Origin: Catenuloplanes niger
GTDB lineage: Bacteria > Actinomycetota > Actinomycetes > Mycobacteriales > Micromonosporaceae
Direction of reading: 5' to 3'
Assembly: GCF_031458255.1 (NCBI RefSeq)
Contig: NZ_JAVDYC010000001.1
Coordinates: 7,798,501-7,862,500 of the forward strand
DNA: 64,000 nucleotides
In this document: one piece after another, positions 28,282-37,242 of the stretch
Layout of the letters: every line of letters starts with the position of its first letter
Numbering within the stretch: the first letter of the stretch is position 1
Program-made: the position numbers and the translations under genes
Notes under the pieces: model-generated
Seen by the model: only the letters and a program-made list of their open reading frames with translations
What the model was told of the DNA's origin: nothing
Database searches by the model: none

Positions 28282-29031
28282 GTGACCCGCCGCGCCCCCG
28301 ACCCCGCCCGCACGCTCGCGCTGCTCTGGGGCGCGCACCGCCACGAGGGGCGCAGCGGGCTCAGCGTCCGCACGATCGTGTCCGCCGCCATCGAGATCGC
28401 GGACGCGGAGGGCCTGGAGGCGGCCGTGATGCGCCGCGTCGCCGACCACCTCGGCGTCGGCACCATGTCGCTCTACACGCACGTGCCGGGCAAGGCGGAG
28501 CTGACCGCTCTGATGGCCGACACCGTGCTCGGGACGCTGTACGCGACGGCCGCGCCGTCCGCCGCCGGGGACTGGCGGGCCGGCCTCCGGATGATCGCGC
28601 GGGAGAACTGGGCGCTCCACGAACGTCACCCGTGGCTGCTCGCGGCGACGGACGGCCGCGGCGAACTCGGGCCGAACGTGCTGCGCAAGTACGAGCTGGA
28701 GCTGGCCCCGCTGGACGGCATCGGGCTCACCGACGTGGAGATGGACTCCACGCTGACCATGGTCCTGGTCTACGTCGAGGGCGTCTGGCGCACCCGCCAC
28801 TCCCTGCGCCGCGCCCAGGAGCACAGTGGCCAGACCGACGCGGAGTGGTGGCAGAGCACCGGCCCGATCCTGGAGCGGGTGATGAGCGGCGGCGAGGCCC
28901 GGTTCCCGCTCGGCGGCCGGGTCGGCACCGCGGCCGGGCAGGAGCACAACGCGATGATCGACCCGGTGCACGCGCTCGAGTTCGGCCTCGACCGGATCAT
29001 CGACGGGATCTCCGCGCTCATCGCCCGTTGA
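28282..29031 (+). CDS. TetR-family regulator with TetR_C_1-type ligand domain
   Basis: 249 residues from the GTG at 28282; GGAGAA lies eight bases upstream, whereas an ATG at 28273 sits too close to it. The helix-turn-helix is AVMRRVADHLGVGTMSLYTH near 48-67, then VPGKAELTALM. The long C-terminal part (YVEGVWRTRHSLRRAQ, then FGLDRIIDGISALI at the end) matches tetracycline-type ligand domains, as in regulators of drug resistance. It likely represses the UvrA-like gene until a DNA-damaging or drug ligand is bound. Confidence 0.92.
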   Translation: MTRRAPDPARTLALLWGAHRHEGRSGLSVRTIVSAAIEIADAEGLEAAVMRRVADHLGVGTMSLYTHVPGKAELTALMADTVLGTLYATAAPSAAGDWRAGLRMIARENWALHERHPWLLAATDGRGELGPNVLRKYELELAPLDGIGLTDVEMDSTLTMVLVYVEGVWRTRHSLRRAQEHSGQTDAEWWQSTGPILERVMSGGEARFPLGGRVGTAAGQEHNAMIDPVHALEFGLDRIIDGISALIAR

Positions 29032-30409
29032 TCGACTCGTCCAGGATCTCCACGGTGTGCGCGAGCCGCGGTGCCGGAGCGTCCCGCCGGGCGAACGCGT
29101 CCGCGATCTGCAGCAGGCAGCCCGGGTTCGCGGTGACCAGCACGTCCGCGCCGGTCCGCGCGATCGCGTCCGCCTTGCGGTCGCCCAGCTCCATCGCCGG
29201 CTCCGGGTGCAGGATGTTGTAGATCCCCGCGCTCCCGCAGCACATCCCGCCGTCCCCGATCTCCCGCAGCGTCAGGCCCGGGACCTGGCTCAGCAGCCGC
29301 CGCGGCGCCGTCCTGATCCCCTGCGCGTTCGCCAGGTGGCAGGCGTCGTGATAGGCGACCGTGATCGGCAGCGGATGCCGTTCCGCCACCGGGCCCAGCT
29401 CGTCCAGCAGCTCCGCCACGTCCACCACCCGGAACGGCGGCTCCTCGCCCAGCAGCTCGCGGTACTCCTTCAGCGCGGACCCGCAGCCGGCCGCGTTCGC
29501 CACCACCACGTCGACGTCCCGGAACGCGTCCACCGTCCGCCGGGCGAACCGCCGCGCCTCCTGGTCCCGCCCGGTGTGCAGGGACAGCGCGCCACAGCAG
29601 CCCTGCCGGCCCGGCACGATCACCTCGACGCCCTCGGCGGCCAGCACGCGCGCGGTCGCCGCGTTCACCCCGGGGAAGAACTCGCGCTGCACGCAGCCGG
29701 TCAGCATGCCGACCCGCGCCCGGACCGTGCCCCGCGCGGGCGTGCGCCGCGGCACCCGTTCCCGCCCCCACCGCCCCGGGCCCCGCCCGGCCACGCGCGG
29801 CAGCGCCACCTGACCGGCTTCGCGCGCGGCCGGCACCTGCGCGGCCGGCACCTGACCGGCTTCGTGCGGGACCGGCACCTGACCGGCTTCGCGCGGGACC
29901 GGCGACCGGCGGGTGCGGGAGTCGCGCCGGTTCGGCGCCAGGCGGGCCAGCATCGCCAGTCGCGGCGTCAACCGTCCCAGCGGCGCGTCGCGTGCCATCA
30001 GCCTTTCCAGACCCAGCAGACGGTACGCGGCCAGTGGCCCCCGCAGCAGCCGGAGGCGCCCGGGCCGGGGGAACAACGCGAAGATCAGGCCGCGCAGCAG
30101 CCGGTCGGCCGGCGGGCGCCGGTACTCGTCCTCGACCTGTGCGCGGGCCGCCCCGATCAGCAGGTCGTAGCGCACGCCGGACGGGCAGGCCGGCACGCAC
30201 GCCAGGCAGCCCAGGCAGGCGTCCAGGTGCCCGGTCAGCACGTCATCGGCCGGCGCGCCGTCGATGAGCTGGTCGATCAGGTGGATCCGCCCGCGCGGCG
30301 AGTCCATCTCCTCGCCCCACAACTCGTAGGTCGGGCACGCCGGCAGGCAGAACCCGCAGTGCACGCAGTCCCCGACCAGCCCCCGATCCGGCCGTCGCAC
30401 CTCACTCAT
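29018..30409 (-). CDS. glcF: Glycolate oxidase iron-sulfur subunit GlcF
   Basis: 463 residues. Two ferredoxin-type 4Fe-4S sets lie near the N-terminus: CVHCGFCLPACP (near 15) and CLGCLACVPACP (near 65). Two CCG-type domains follow with GCCGALSLHTG near 270 and MCCGSAGIYN near 390. Passes electrons from the GlcD flavin to the chain. Between the halves lies an unusual Pro/Ala-rich linker with a 9-residue repeat (PVPREAGQV, PVPHEAGQV, PAAREAGQV), encoded by tandem DNA repeats at 29807-29902. Third gene of glcD-glcE-glcF; its end overlaps the convergent tetR gene by 14 bases. Confidence 0.93.
   Translation of the reverse strand: MSEVRRPDRGLVGDCVHCGFCLPACPTYELWGEEMDSPRGRIHLIDQLIDGAPADDVLTGHLDACLGCLACVPACPSGVRYDLLIGAARAQVEDEYRRPPADRLLRGLIFALFPRPGRLRLLRGPLAAYRLLGLERLMARDAPLGRLTPRLAMLARLAPNRRDSRTRRSPVPREAGQVPVPHEAGQVPAAQVPAAREAGQVALPRVAGRGPGRWGRERVPRRTPARGTVRARVGMLTGCVQREFFPGVNAATARVLAAEGVEVIVPGRQGCCGALSLHTGRDQEARRFARRTVDAFRDVDVVVANAAGCGSALKEYRELLGEEPPFRVVDVAELLDELGPVAERHPLPITVAYHDACHLANAQGIRTAPRRLLSQVPGLTLREIGDGGMCCGSAGIYNILHPEPAMELGDRKADAIARTGADVLVTANPGCLLQIADAFARRDAPAPRLAHTVEILDESINGR
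29807..29902. repeat. In-frame 27-bp tandem repeat inside glcF
   Basis: Three 27-base units starting CACCTGACCGGCTTCG, plus one 15-base partial unit (CACCTGCGCGGCCGG) after the first. All lengths are multiples of three, so copy-number change would keep the glcF frame and only alter the linker length. Confidence 0.85.
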
Positions 30410-30544
30410 CCGCGCCTCCCAGCGTCCCGGTAACCCCGCTCACCGACCACCGCGCCGCGGGTCCCGGTGGTGCGGTACGCCGTCCGGCCGTGCTCGGGCG
30501 CGGCGCACCCGACGTCCCGGTGCGCCGGACGGCGACGTCGCATG

Positions 30545-31816
30545 TCAGAGACCGCCGACGAAACGGCCGGGGGAGAGGCGCCGGCCGGGATCGAACCGGT
30601 CCTTCACCCGGCGCATCAGGTCGAGCGCGGGCACCGGGCCCCACACGTCGACCGCGTCGCGGACCGGTGCGGGCGCGGCCAGCACGATCGCGGTGCCGCC
30701 GTACCGGGCGCACACCGCGCGTAACGCGGTCAACGCCGCCGCGACGCGTGCGGGCGGGGCCGCGGTGCCGCCCGGCGGGCCGGGCGGGAGCGCGGCGGTG
30801 AGCACGCCGGCGGCGGCCGAGCCGGCGACGGCGGCGCCGGCGTCGCGGGCGGCGGAGAGCACGGCGGGCAGGCCGGAGCGGACGAACGTCAGCCGCAGCA
30901 GCGGGCCGCCGTCCGTGACGGGTGGCGCGCCCCAGCGGGGTGGCGCGTCCGCGCGCACGTGCACCTCCGCCGCGCCGGCCGCCCGCAGCAGCTCGCGCGC
31001 GGCCGCGGCGCGTGCGGCCACGGCGGCGGGCACGCCCTCGACCAGCACCACGACCGCGCCGGTGGCCGGGCCGGCCGTGTCGTCGTGCGGTGGGGCCGGA
31101 AGGTCGAGCTCGATCGCGGACGGGGTGAGCTGCGCGGTGCCGACCGCCTCGACCAGCGGCGCGACCAGGGACGGGCCGAGGACCGGGGCGACGACGAACG
31201 CGCGGGCGGCGGGGAGCGGGCGGAGGCGGAAGATCAGCCGGGTGAGGACCGCGAGGGTGCCGTAGGAGCCGCACATCAGGCGGCCCAGGTCGTACCCGGC
31301 GACGTTCTTCACCACCCGGCCGCCGGCGGACGCGGGCGTGCCGTCCGGGCGGACCACGGAGATGCCGATGATCTGGTCCTTGACCGGGCCGGCCAGCAGA
31401 CGGGACGGGCCGGAGTGGCCGAGCGCGACCGTGCCGCCGAGCGTCGCGCCCGGCGGCTGCCCGTCCACGGCCAGCCGTTGACCGGCCGCGGCGAGGTGCC
31501 GCTGCACGTCGGCCAGACGGACACCGGCCTCCGCCACCAGCACCAGGTCACCGGCGGCGTGATCGACGATCCGGTCCATCGCGGAGAGGTCGAGGATCAG
31601 GTCGGCGCGCGCCGGCGGCAGCCCCCAGTGCAGCCGGGTCCCGCCGCCCCGGGCGACCACGGCGAGATCGTGCGCGGCCGCGGCCCGCAGCACGTCCGCG
31701 ACCTGCGCGGGGTCGCCCGGCCGCGCCAGGTAGCGGGCGCGGACCCCGGCCACCTCGTCGGCCGGGCCGGCGTGCGCGCAGACGTCGCCCAGCGCCGGCA
31801 GGACGTCCCGGGTCAT
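30545..31816 (-). CDS. glcE: Glycolate oxidase FAD-binding subunit GlcE
   Basis: 423 residues of the FAD-linked oxidase family. FAD-binding segment VVARGGGTRLHWGLPPARADLILDL near 52 (broken here as GGGTRLHWG), GQPPGATLGGTVALGHSGPSRL near 118, VVKNVAGYDLGRLMCGSYGTL near 165, and a terminal RVKDRFDPGRRLSPGRFVGGL. GVxxK-type KNVAGYD is specific for GlcE. It lies between glcD and glcF; the gaps are 169 and 135 bases, longer than usual in this window, and hold no gene. Confidence 0.93.
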   Translation of the reverse strand: MTRDVLPALGDVCAHAGPADEVAGVRARYLARPGDPAQVADVLRAAAAHDLAVVARGGGTRLHWGLPPARADLILDLSAMDRIVDHAAGDLVLVAEAGVRLADVQRHLAAAGQRLAVDGQPPGATLGGTVALGHSGPSRLLAGPVKDQIIGISVVRPDGTPASAGGRVVKNVAGYDLGRLMCGSYGTLAVLTRLIFRLRPLPAARAFVVAPVLGPSLVAPLVEAVGTAQLTPSAIELDLPAPPHDDTAGPATGAVVVLVEGVPAAVAARAAAARELLRAAGAAEVHVRADAPPRWGAPPVTDGGPLLRLTFVRSGLPAVLSAARDAGAAVAGSAAAGVLTAALPPGPPGGTAAPPARVAAALTALRAVCARYGGTAIVLAAPAPVRDAVDVWGPVPALDLMRRVKDRFDPGRRLSPGRFVGGL

Positions 31817-31985
31817 CGCCGGCTCCGCGACGCGGCGGGGCGACCGGAGCCCGGCGGGTGCTGCGGCGCGGCGGCGCCACGGACCGGGCGGCCGCGACCC
31901 GGGACGGCGGCGCCGGCGAGCTCCGCCGGACGGCCGCGCGGGTGCGCCGTACCGCCGCGGGGTCTGCTCGGTGGTGCGGGCCGCA

Positions 31986-33434
31986 TCAGAAGATCTCCGC
32001 GGCGGCGGGCGGCTCGGTGGCGGCGTGGTGCGTGCGGGGGATCTCGCCGCAGAGGCGCGGGGTCGGGAAGATCTTGCCGGGGTTCGCGATGCCGGCCGGG
32101 TCGAACGCGCACCGGACCAGCTGCATCGTGTCCAGGTCGGCGTCGGTGAACATGCGCGGCAGATATTTCGCCTTGTCGACGCCGACGCCGTGCTCGCCGG
32201 TGATCGAACCGCCGTGGGTGACGCACAGGTCGAGGATCGCGCCGCTGACGTCCTCCGCGCGGTCCTCCTGGCCGGGGACGGCCGCGTCGAACAGCACGAG
32301 CGGGTGCAGGTTGCCGTCGCCGGCGTGGAACACGTTCGCGACGCGGACGCCGGTGTCCGCGGCGAGCGTGGTGATCGCGCGCAGCACCTCGGGCAGCGCG
32401 GTCCGCGGGATCACACCGTCCTGCACGATGTAGTCCGGGCTGATCCGGCCGACCGCGGCGAACGCGGACCGGCGGCCCGTCCAGATCAGCTCGCGCTCGG
32501 CGGCGTCGGCCGCGATCCGCAGCTCGGTCGCGGACGCGCAGAGCCGGGTGACCGTGGCCAGTTCCGCATGCACGTCCGCGGCCGGCCCGTCCAGCTCGAT
32601 GATCAGCACGGCCCCGGCGCCGGGCGGGTAACCGCAGGCCACCGCGGCCTCGGCGGCCTCGATCGCGAGCGCGTCCATCATCTCGATCGCGGCCGGCACG
32701 ATCCCGGCCGCGATGATCGCCGAGGTGGCCGCGCCCGCGTCGTCGGTGCCCGGGAACGCGGCCAGCAGCGTGGTCACCGCCTCCGGGTCGCGGGTCAGCC
32801 GCACGGTCACGGAGGTGACCACGCCGAGCGTGCCCTCCGCGCCGACCACGGTGCCGAGCAGGTCGTAACCGGGCGCGTCCGGCGCCTCGCCGCCCAGCGT
32901 GACCAGGTCACCGTCCGGGGTGACCAGGTCGGCCGCGACCACGTGCCCGGCCGTGAACCCGTACTTCAGGCAGTGCGCGCCGCCGGAGTTCTCCGCGACG
33001 TTGCCGCCGATCGAGCAGATCTGCCGGCTCGACGGGTCCGGCGCGTAGTGGTACCCGTACGGCGCCGCGGCGCGGGTCACGTCCAGGTTGATCACCCCGG
33101 GTTCGACGACCGCACGCTCGTCCGCCGGCCGCACCGCGAGGATCCGCCGCAGCCGGGACGTGACGATCAGGACACCCGCCGCGTGCGGCAGCGCGCCGCC
33201 GGACAGCCCGGTGCCCGAGCCGCGGGCGACGAACGGCACCCGGTGCCGGGCGCACGCGGCCACGACGGAGGCGACCTGCTCCGCGGTCTCCGGCAGGACG
33301 ACCAGCCCGGGCACGACCCGGTGATGGGTCAGGCCGTCGCAGTCGTACGTCCGCAGCCGGGCCCGGTCCGTGATCACCGCCCGCTCCGGCAGCAACGCGC
33401 GGGCGTGCTTCGTGACGGCCGCGAGCGCATCCAT
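31986..33434 (-). CDS. glcD: Glycolate oxidase catalytic subunit GlcD
   Basis: 482 residues. PCMH-type FAD domain with VPFVARGSGTGLSGGALP near 68, RQICSIGGNVAENSGGAHCLKYG near 140 in part, and LLGTVVGAEGTLGVVT near 195; C-terminal FAD-oxidase domain with NVFHAGDGNLHPL near 385 and THGGSITGEHGVGVDKAKYLP near 425. Oxidises glycolate (or D-lactate) to glyoxylate. A GTG three codons upstream could also serve. First gene of the glcDEF set and divergent from the Nramp-like carrier, 78 bases apart. Confidence 0.94.
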   Translation of the reverse strand: MDALAAVTKHARALLPERAVITDRARLRTYDCDGLTHHRVVPGLVVLPETAEQVASVVAACARHRVPFVARGSGTGLSGGALPHAAGVLIVTSRLRRILAVRPADERAVVEPGVINLDVTRAAAPYGYHYAPDPSSRQICSIGGNVAENSGGAHCLKYGFTAGHVVAADLVTPDGDLVTLGGEAPDAPGYDLLGTVVGAEGTLGVVTSVTVRLTRDPEAVTTLLAAFPGTDDAGAATSAIIAAGIVPAAIEMMDALAIEAAEAAVACGYPPGAGAVLIIELDGPAADVHAELATVTRLCASATELRIAADAAERELIWTGRRSAFAAVGRISPDYIVQDGVIPRTALPEVLRAITTLAADTGVRVANVFHAGDGNLHPLVLFDAAVPGQEDRAEDVSGAILDLCVTHGGSITGEHGVGVDKAKYLPRMFTDADLDTMQLVRCAFDPAGIANPGKIFPTPRLCGEIPRTHHAATEPPAAAEIF

Positions 33435-33512
33435 GACCGTCACGGTACTCGCTCGTTGCGATCAAGGTTGCGAATCGAGCACAGTGGATACCCCTCGGCT
33501 CGGGAGGCTTCC

Positions 33513-34994
33513 ATGGGCGACTACCCGCTCGGCGTCAGCCGGCCACCGCTCGGCGTCCGTGACCTGCCCGAACCGGAGCAGGTGTTCGGCGTGCCCCGGC
33601 TCGGCCCGTGGCAGGTGGTCAAGTTCGCGATCGGCCCGAGCCTGATCGCGCTCGGCATCTCGATCGGCAGCGGCGAGTGGCTGCTCGGCCCGCAGGCGGT
33701 CGGCCAGTTCGGCTTCGTCGGCGTCGGTTGGGTCATCCTGGTCTCCGCGGTGCTGCAGACGTTCTACAACGTCGAGTGCGCCCGCACGGTCATGGCGACC
33801 GGCGAGGCCCCGGTGGTCGCGTGGGGCCGCGTACCGCCGGGGGTGTGGCTGTGGGTCCCGCTCTCCGTGTTCGTCGTCATCTTCGCGTTCATCGCCGGTG
33901 GCTGGGCCGCCTCCGCCGGTCAGGGCGTCTACGCGCTGGTGCACGGCGAGCCGCCGCCGGCCGGCGCGGAGGAGCCGCGGCTGTGGGCGATCGCGCTGCT
34001 GGTGCTGGTGTTCCTGCTGACCGCGTCCGCCCGCCGGATCAGCCGCACGCTGGAGCTGGCGAACTGGGTCATGGTCGGCTCGATCCTGGTCGCGCTGCTG
34101 ATCGTCGACCTGCTCGTGGTCCCGTGGGAGATCTGGTGGGAGGGCATCCGCGGCCTGGTCACGCCGGCCGCGCCGCCGGCCGGCATCACCGCGACCCAGC
34201 TCGGCGGCCTGGCCGGCTTCACCGCGCTGGTCAGCGGCCTGAACTGGTACGTGATGGGTCACTACCGCGACAAGGGCTACGGGATGGGCTACCACACCGG
34301 GTTCATCTCCGGCCTGCGCGGTGGCGGCGGCGGACTGCGCGACGTGGGCGTCACGTTCCCGGACGACGACCTGAACCGCGGCCGGTGGCGCCGCTGGTAC
34401 CGGTTGCTGCTGCTGGACATGTGGGGCGTCTTCTTCGTCGGCGCGATGCTCGGCATGCTGCTGCCGACGATCCTGATGGCGTACGCCGTGCAGCTGGCCG
34501 GGGAGCGGCCGACCGCCGCGAACGTGCCGACGTTCGTGGCGGCCGCGCTCGACGAGTCGTACGGCCGCGGCGCGTTCTACGTGGCGCTGGCCGTGGGCGT
34601 GCTGATCCTGTTCAGCACGCAGCTGGGCATCTTCGAGGGGATGGTGCGCGTCGCCACGGACGCGGCGCACGCGACCAGCCCCCGGCTGCGGAGGCTGGTG
34701 GAGGGGGACCCGCGGCGGTTCTACTACCCGTTCATGCTCACGCTGCTGGTCGTCATCGCGGTCGTGCTGCACCTGGCGCTGCCGGTGAACCTGGTGCAGT
34801 GGTCGGCGAACATGTCGAACCTCGGCGCGCTGATCTACCCGTTCCTGCTGATGTACCTCAACAGCCGGCTGCCCCGGCCGGCCCGGCCCCGGCCGTGGCA
34901 CTACGTGCTGCTGGTGGCGAACGTGCTGTTCTTCGGCTTCTTCTTCGTCAACTTTGTCGCGGACCTGGTGGGCGATCCGCTGGTGACGTTCTGA
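33513..34994 (+). CDS. Nramp-family-like membrane transporter
   Basis: 493 residues with about eleven hydrophobic helices. The first helix region reads GPSLIALGISIGSGEWLLGP, aligned with the Nramp TM1 but with GSGEW where metal transporters have DPGN; the TM6 site is GLNWYVMGHYRDKGYGMG rather than MPH. So the metal-binding residues of classical Mn/Fe Nramp are absent and the substrate cannot be assumed. GGGAGG eight bases before the ATG marks the start. The gene is divergent from glcD, which may mean a linked role or just shared promoters. Confidence 0.85.
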   Translation: MGDYPLGVSRPPLGVRDLPEPEQVFGVPRLGPWQVVKFAIGPSLIALGISIGSGEWLLGPQAVGQFGFVGVGWVILVSAVLQTFYNVECARTVMATGEAPVVAWGRVPPGVWLWVPLSVFVVIFAFIAGGWAASAGQGVYALVHGEPPPAGAEEPRLWAIALLVLVFLLTASARRISRTLELANWVMVGSILVALLIVDLLVVPWEIWWEGIRGLVTPAAPPAGITATQLGGLAGFTALVSGLNWYVMGHYRDKGYGMGYHTGFISGLRGGGGGLRDVGVTFPDDDLNRGRWRRWYRLLLLDMWGVFFVGAMLGMLLPTILMAYAVQLAGERPTAANVPTFVAAALDESYGRGAFYVALAVGVLILFSTQLGIFEGMVRVATDAAHATSPRLRRLVEGDPRRFYYPFMLTLLVVIAVVLHLALPVNLVQWSANMSNLGALIYPFLLMYLNSRLPRPARPRPWHYVLLVANVLFFGFFFVNFVADLVGDPLVTF

Positions 34995-35007
34995 CCGGGG
35001 CCCGGCA

Positions 35008-35030
35008 CGCGGCGGGGTCGCACCGCCGCG
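35008..35030. terminator. Bidirectional terminator hairpin
   Basis: CGCGGCGG-GGTCGCA-CCGCCGCG, a perfect 8-7-8 stem-loop filling most of the 51-base gap between the convergent Nramp-like and glycosyltransferase-like genes. No T run. Confidence 0.55.
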
Positions 35031-35045
35031 CACCGGCCGCCGCGC

Positions 35046-36764
35046 TCAGTACAGCGTCACCAGCGTCATGCAGTTCGCCGGGTCCGGCGGCCCCGGCGTG
35101 GGGCGGAGCGTCACCACCCAGGCGTGGCTCTCGCCGAGATCGATCTCCTCGGTCACGGTGCCCAGCCGGTCGATCTGCGCCAGCAGCGCGGCCGGCGTCC
35201 TCGGCTCGGTGCGGATGCCCTGGTAGACGAGGAGCCGCTGGTACCCGGCGACCGCCGCGTCGAGCTTGGCCGGGTCGCAGTCCGCCGCGCCGGACGCGCG
35301 CACGTAGTGTCCCGGCCGCAGCAGCCGCGGCTTCGCGTACCAGACGATCGAGGGCGCGGACGAGATGGTGACCAGGACCAGGTCGCCGTCGCGCTTCCGC
35401 TGACTGATCCACTCGACGCCGCCGCGGTCGTCCGTCGTCAGCGTCTCGGTCACCGGGCGCCCGGCGTGCGCGATCTGCGGCGCGGCCACCAGCCCGGTCA
35501 TCGTGACCAGGAGCAGCACCGCGACCGCACCGACGGCGGCCGGCACCCGCCGCGCGCCGGGCGCGGCGGTCCCGGCCGCGGGAGCACCCGCCGGCGGATG
35601 CGCCGCACCGGCGTCGTCGCCCGCCGCGCGCTCCCCGGGCCCGGTGCCGGTGGGGACCGCCGGACGCCACCATGCCGCGGCCCGCGGGAACGGCGAGACC
35701 GCGGCGCGGACCGCCGCGTCGGCCGCGATCGCGACCAGCGTCAGCATGATCGGGGCGAGCCACAGCGCCAGCCGGCTGCCCATCGGCACCGCCCGGACCG
35801 CGCCGTAGATCAGCGCGGAGACCAGCGGTGCGGCCAGCAGCCAGCCGGCCGCCGGGCGACGCCACAGCGCCAGCCCCAGCCCGGCCAGCAGGGCGAGGTA
35901 GAACAGGACCGACACGACACCGGCCGGTACGTGCAGCGGCTCGATCGCGAGGGCCTCCGGGCGGGCCGCGGCCCACTCCAGCAGCTGGCCGGCGCTCGGG
36001 TGCTCCGGTGGGAGGGCGCCGCGCTCGGTCCAGAACGGCTTCAGGTGCGGCTCACCCGTGGTCGCGGCCAGCCCGGCCACCCAGTGCACGCCGAACGACG
36101 CCAGCCACCCGAAGCCCCACGCGGCGGCCCGGAACGCGGCGGCGAAACCGTCCCGGCGCCAGATCGCGACCACCAGGACCAGCGCGAAGCCGGGCGCGGC
36201 CAGGATCGCGGACATGCTCAGCCACGACGAGACCAGCGCGGCCAGCCAGAACAGCGCGATCGGCAGCCAGCGCCGGGACGGGACGGCGGCGGACCGCTCC
36301 AGCGCCCACAGCGCCACGCCGGCCATCATCAGCACCAGCGTGGCGTCGGCCGAGTACTGCTTCAGCTCGGCCGAGTAGCGGATCAGCGCCGGGGAGATCG
36401 CGTAGAGGCCGACCAGCGTGACCGCGCCGGCCGGGCCGAGCCAGCGGCGGGCGACCAGCCAGGCGACGATCAGGCCGGCGATGCCGAGCAGCAGCGGGAC
36501 CAGCCGGAGCGCGCGCTCGCCGTCGCCGAACAGCACCCGGGCGATCCGGACCAGCCACAGCCAGGCGAGCGGCGCGCTCTGGTTGTACATCAGTTCGCCG
36601 GTCAGCTCGCCGAACCCGGACTCGCGGACGTTTATCGCGATCATCGCCTCGTCGAGCCAGAGCGAGGCGTCCTGCGCGTAGTGCCAGAGACGCAGGACCA
36701 CCCCGGCGAGAACCGCGACGAGCGCGATGTCGGCGGGCCGGAGAAGACGGCGAGCAGGAGTCAC
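35046..36764 (-). CDS. GT-C fold membrane glycosyltransferase-like protein (GT39/ArnT type)
   Basis: 572 residues. The first periplasmic loop holds the acidic motif SLWLDEAMIAINVRE near 35 (Asp-Glu), the usual catalytic site of GT-C enzymes using polyprenyl-phosphate sugars. About ten membrane helices follow up to residue 345; then a Pro/Ala/Gly-rich loop (360-405), one more helix and a soluble C-terminal domain of about 140 residues with two cysteines. Likely glycosylates a cell-envelope lipid, polymer or protein outside the membrane. Acceptor and donor are unknown. Confidence 0.85.
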   Translation of the reverse strand: MTPARRLLRPADIALVAVLAGVVLRLWHYAQDASLWLDEAMIAINVRESGFGELTGELMYNQSAPLAWLWLVRIARVLFGDGERALRLVPLLLGIAGLIVAWLVARRWLGPAGAVTLVGLYAISPALIRYSAELKQYSADATLVLMMAGVALWALERSAAVPSRRWLPIALFWLAALVSSWLSMSAILAAPGFALVLVVAIWRRDGFAAAFRAAAWGFGWLASFGVHWVAGLAATTGEPHLKPFWTERGALPPEHPSAGQLLEWAAARPEALAIEPLHVPAGVVSVLFYLALLAGLGLALWRRPAAGWLLAAPLVSALIYGAVRAVPMGSRLALWLAPIMLTLVAIAADAAVRAAVSPFPRAAAWWRPAVPTGTGPGERAAGDDAGAAHPPAGAPAAGTAAPGARRVPAAVGAVAVLLLVTMTGLVAAPQIAHAGRPVTETLTTDDRGGVEWISQRKRDGDLVLVTISSAPSIVWYAKPRLLRPGHYVRASGAADCDPAKLDAAVAGYQRLLVYQGIRTEPRTPAALLAQIDRLGTVTEEIDLGESHAWVVTLRPTPGPPDPANCMTLVTLY

Positions 36765-36813
36765 GGCGGGGGACGTTACCGGTGCGGAACGCGCCGCCGT
36801 GCCCCGGGTGTGA

Positions 36814-37242
36814 TCACGCCAGGTCGGCCGGGGCGAACTCGCGCGGCTCGACCAGCACCAGCCAGTTGCCGGTGTTGTCGCGCAGCACCGCCTCCACGCC
36901 GTACGGCCGGTCGGACGGCTCCTGGAGGAACGTGACGCCGGCCGCGCGCAGCTTCTCGTAGGCGGCCCGGCAGTCCTCGACGCGCAGGCCGAGCCCGCCC
37001 ATCTTGCCGGCCTCCAGTTGCCGCCGCACGAACGCGGCCGCGTCGTCGTCCAGCGGCGGGCCGGGCGTCATCAGCGTGACCTCCAGCTCGGGCTGGTTCG
37101 GGTGCACGATCGTCACCCAGCGGAAGTCCGGTCCCATCGGCACGTCCACGGCCGGCGTGAACCCGAGGTGTTCGACGTAGAAGTCACGGGCCGCGTCCTG
37201 GTCCAGGCAGTACACCGTGACCAGCGAGATGTTCGAGATCAT
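36814..37242 (-). CDS. VOC-family (glyoxalase/bleomycin-resistance-like) protein
   Basis: 142 residues of two beta-alpha-beta-beta-beta units: LVTVYCLDQDAARDFYVEHLGF at the N-terminus, FRWVTIVHPNQPELEVTLM near 40, GGLGLRVEDCRAAYEKLRAAGV near 82, and RDNTGNWLVLVEP at the end. Often a metal-dependent lyase or dioxygenase, but the actual reaction is unknown. Its ATG lies inside the AraC gene (59-base overlap on the same strand), a pairing seen often in actinomycetes, so the AraC protein likely controls it. Confidence 0.9.
   Translation of the reverse strand: MISNISLVTVYCLDQDAARDFYVEHLGFTPAVDVPMGPDFRWVTIVHPNQPELEVTLMTPGPPLDDDAAAFVRRQLEAGKMGGLGLRVEDCRAAYEKLRAAGVTFLQEPSDRPYGVEAVLRDNTGNWLVLVEPREFAPADLA

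Noticed and set aside
30410-31985. Additional small genes in the two gaps of the glc operon (30410-30544 and 31817-31985)
   Set aside because: No start with a ribosome-binding site, no recognisable protein and no hairpin of note; they look like degraded coding or spacer DNA.
33435-33512. Manganese riboswitch upstream of the Nramp-like gene
   Set aside because: Only 78 bases separate the divergent starts and no yybP-ykoY-type paired regions are visible; the protein also lacks metal-binding residues.
31986-34994. One 1007-residue protein spanning the Nramp-like gene and the DNA opposite glcD
   Set aside because: The frame happens to stay open upstream, but that part is antisense to glcD; a GGGAGG site and the family N-terminus fix the real start at 33513.
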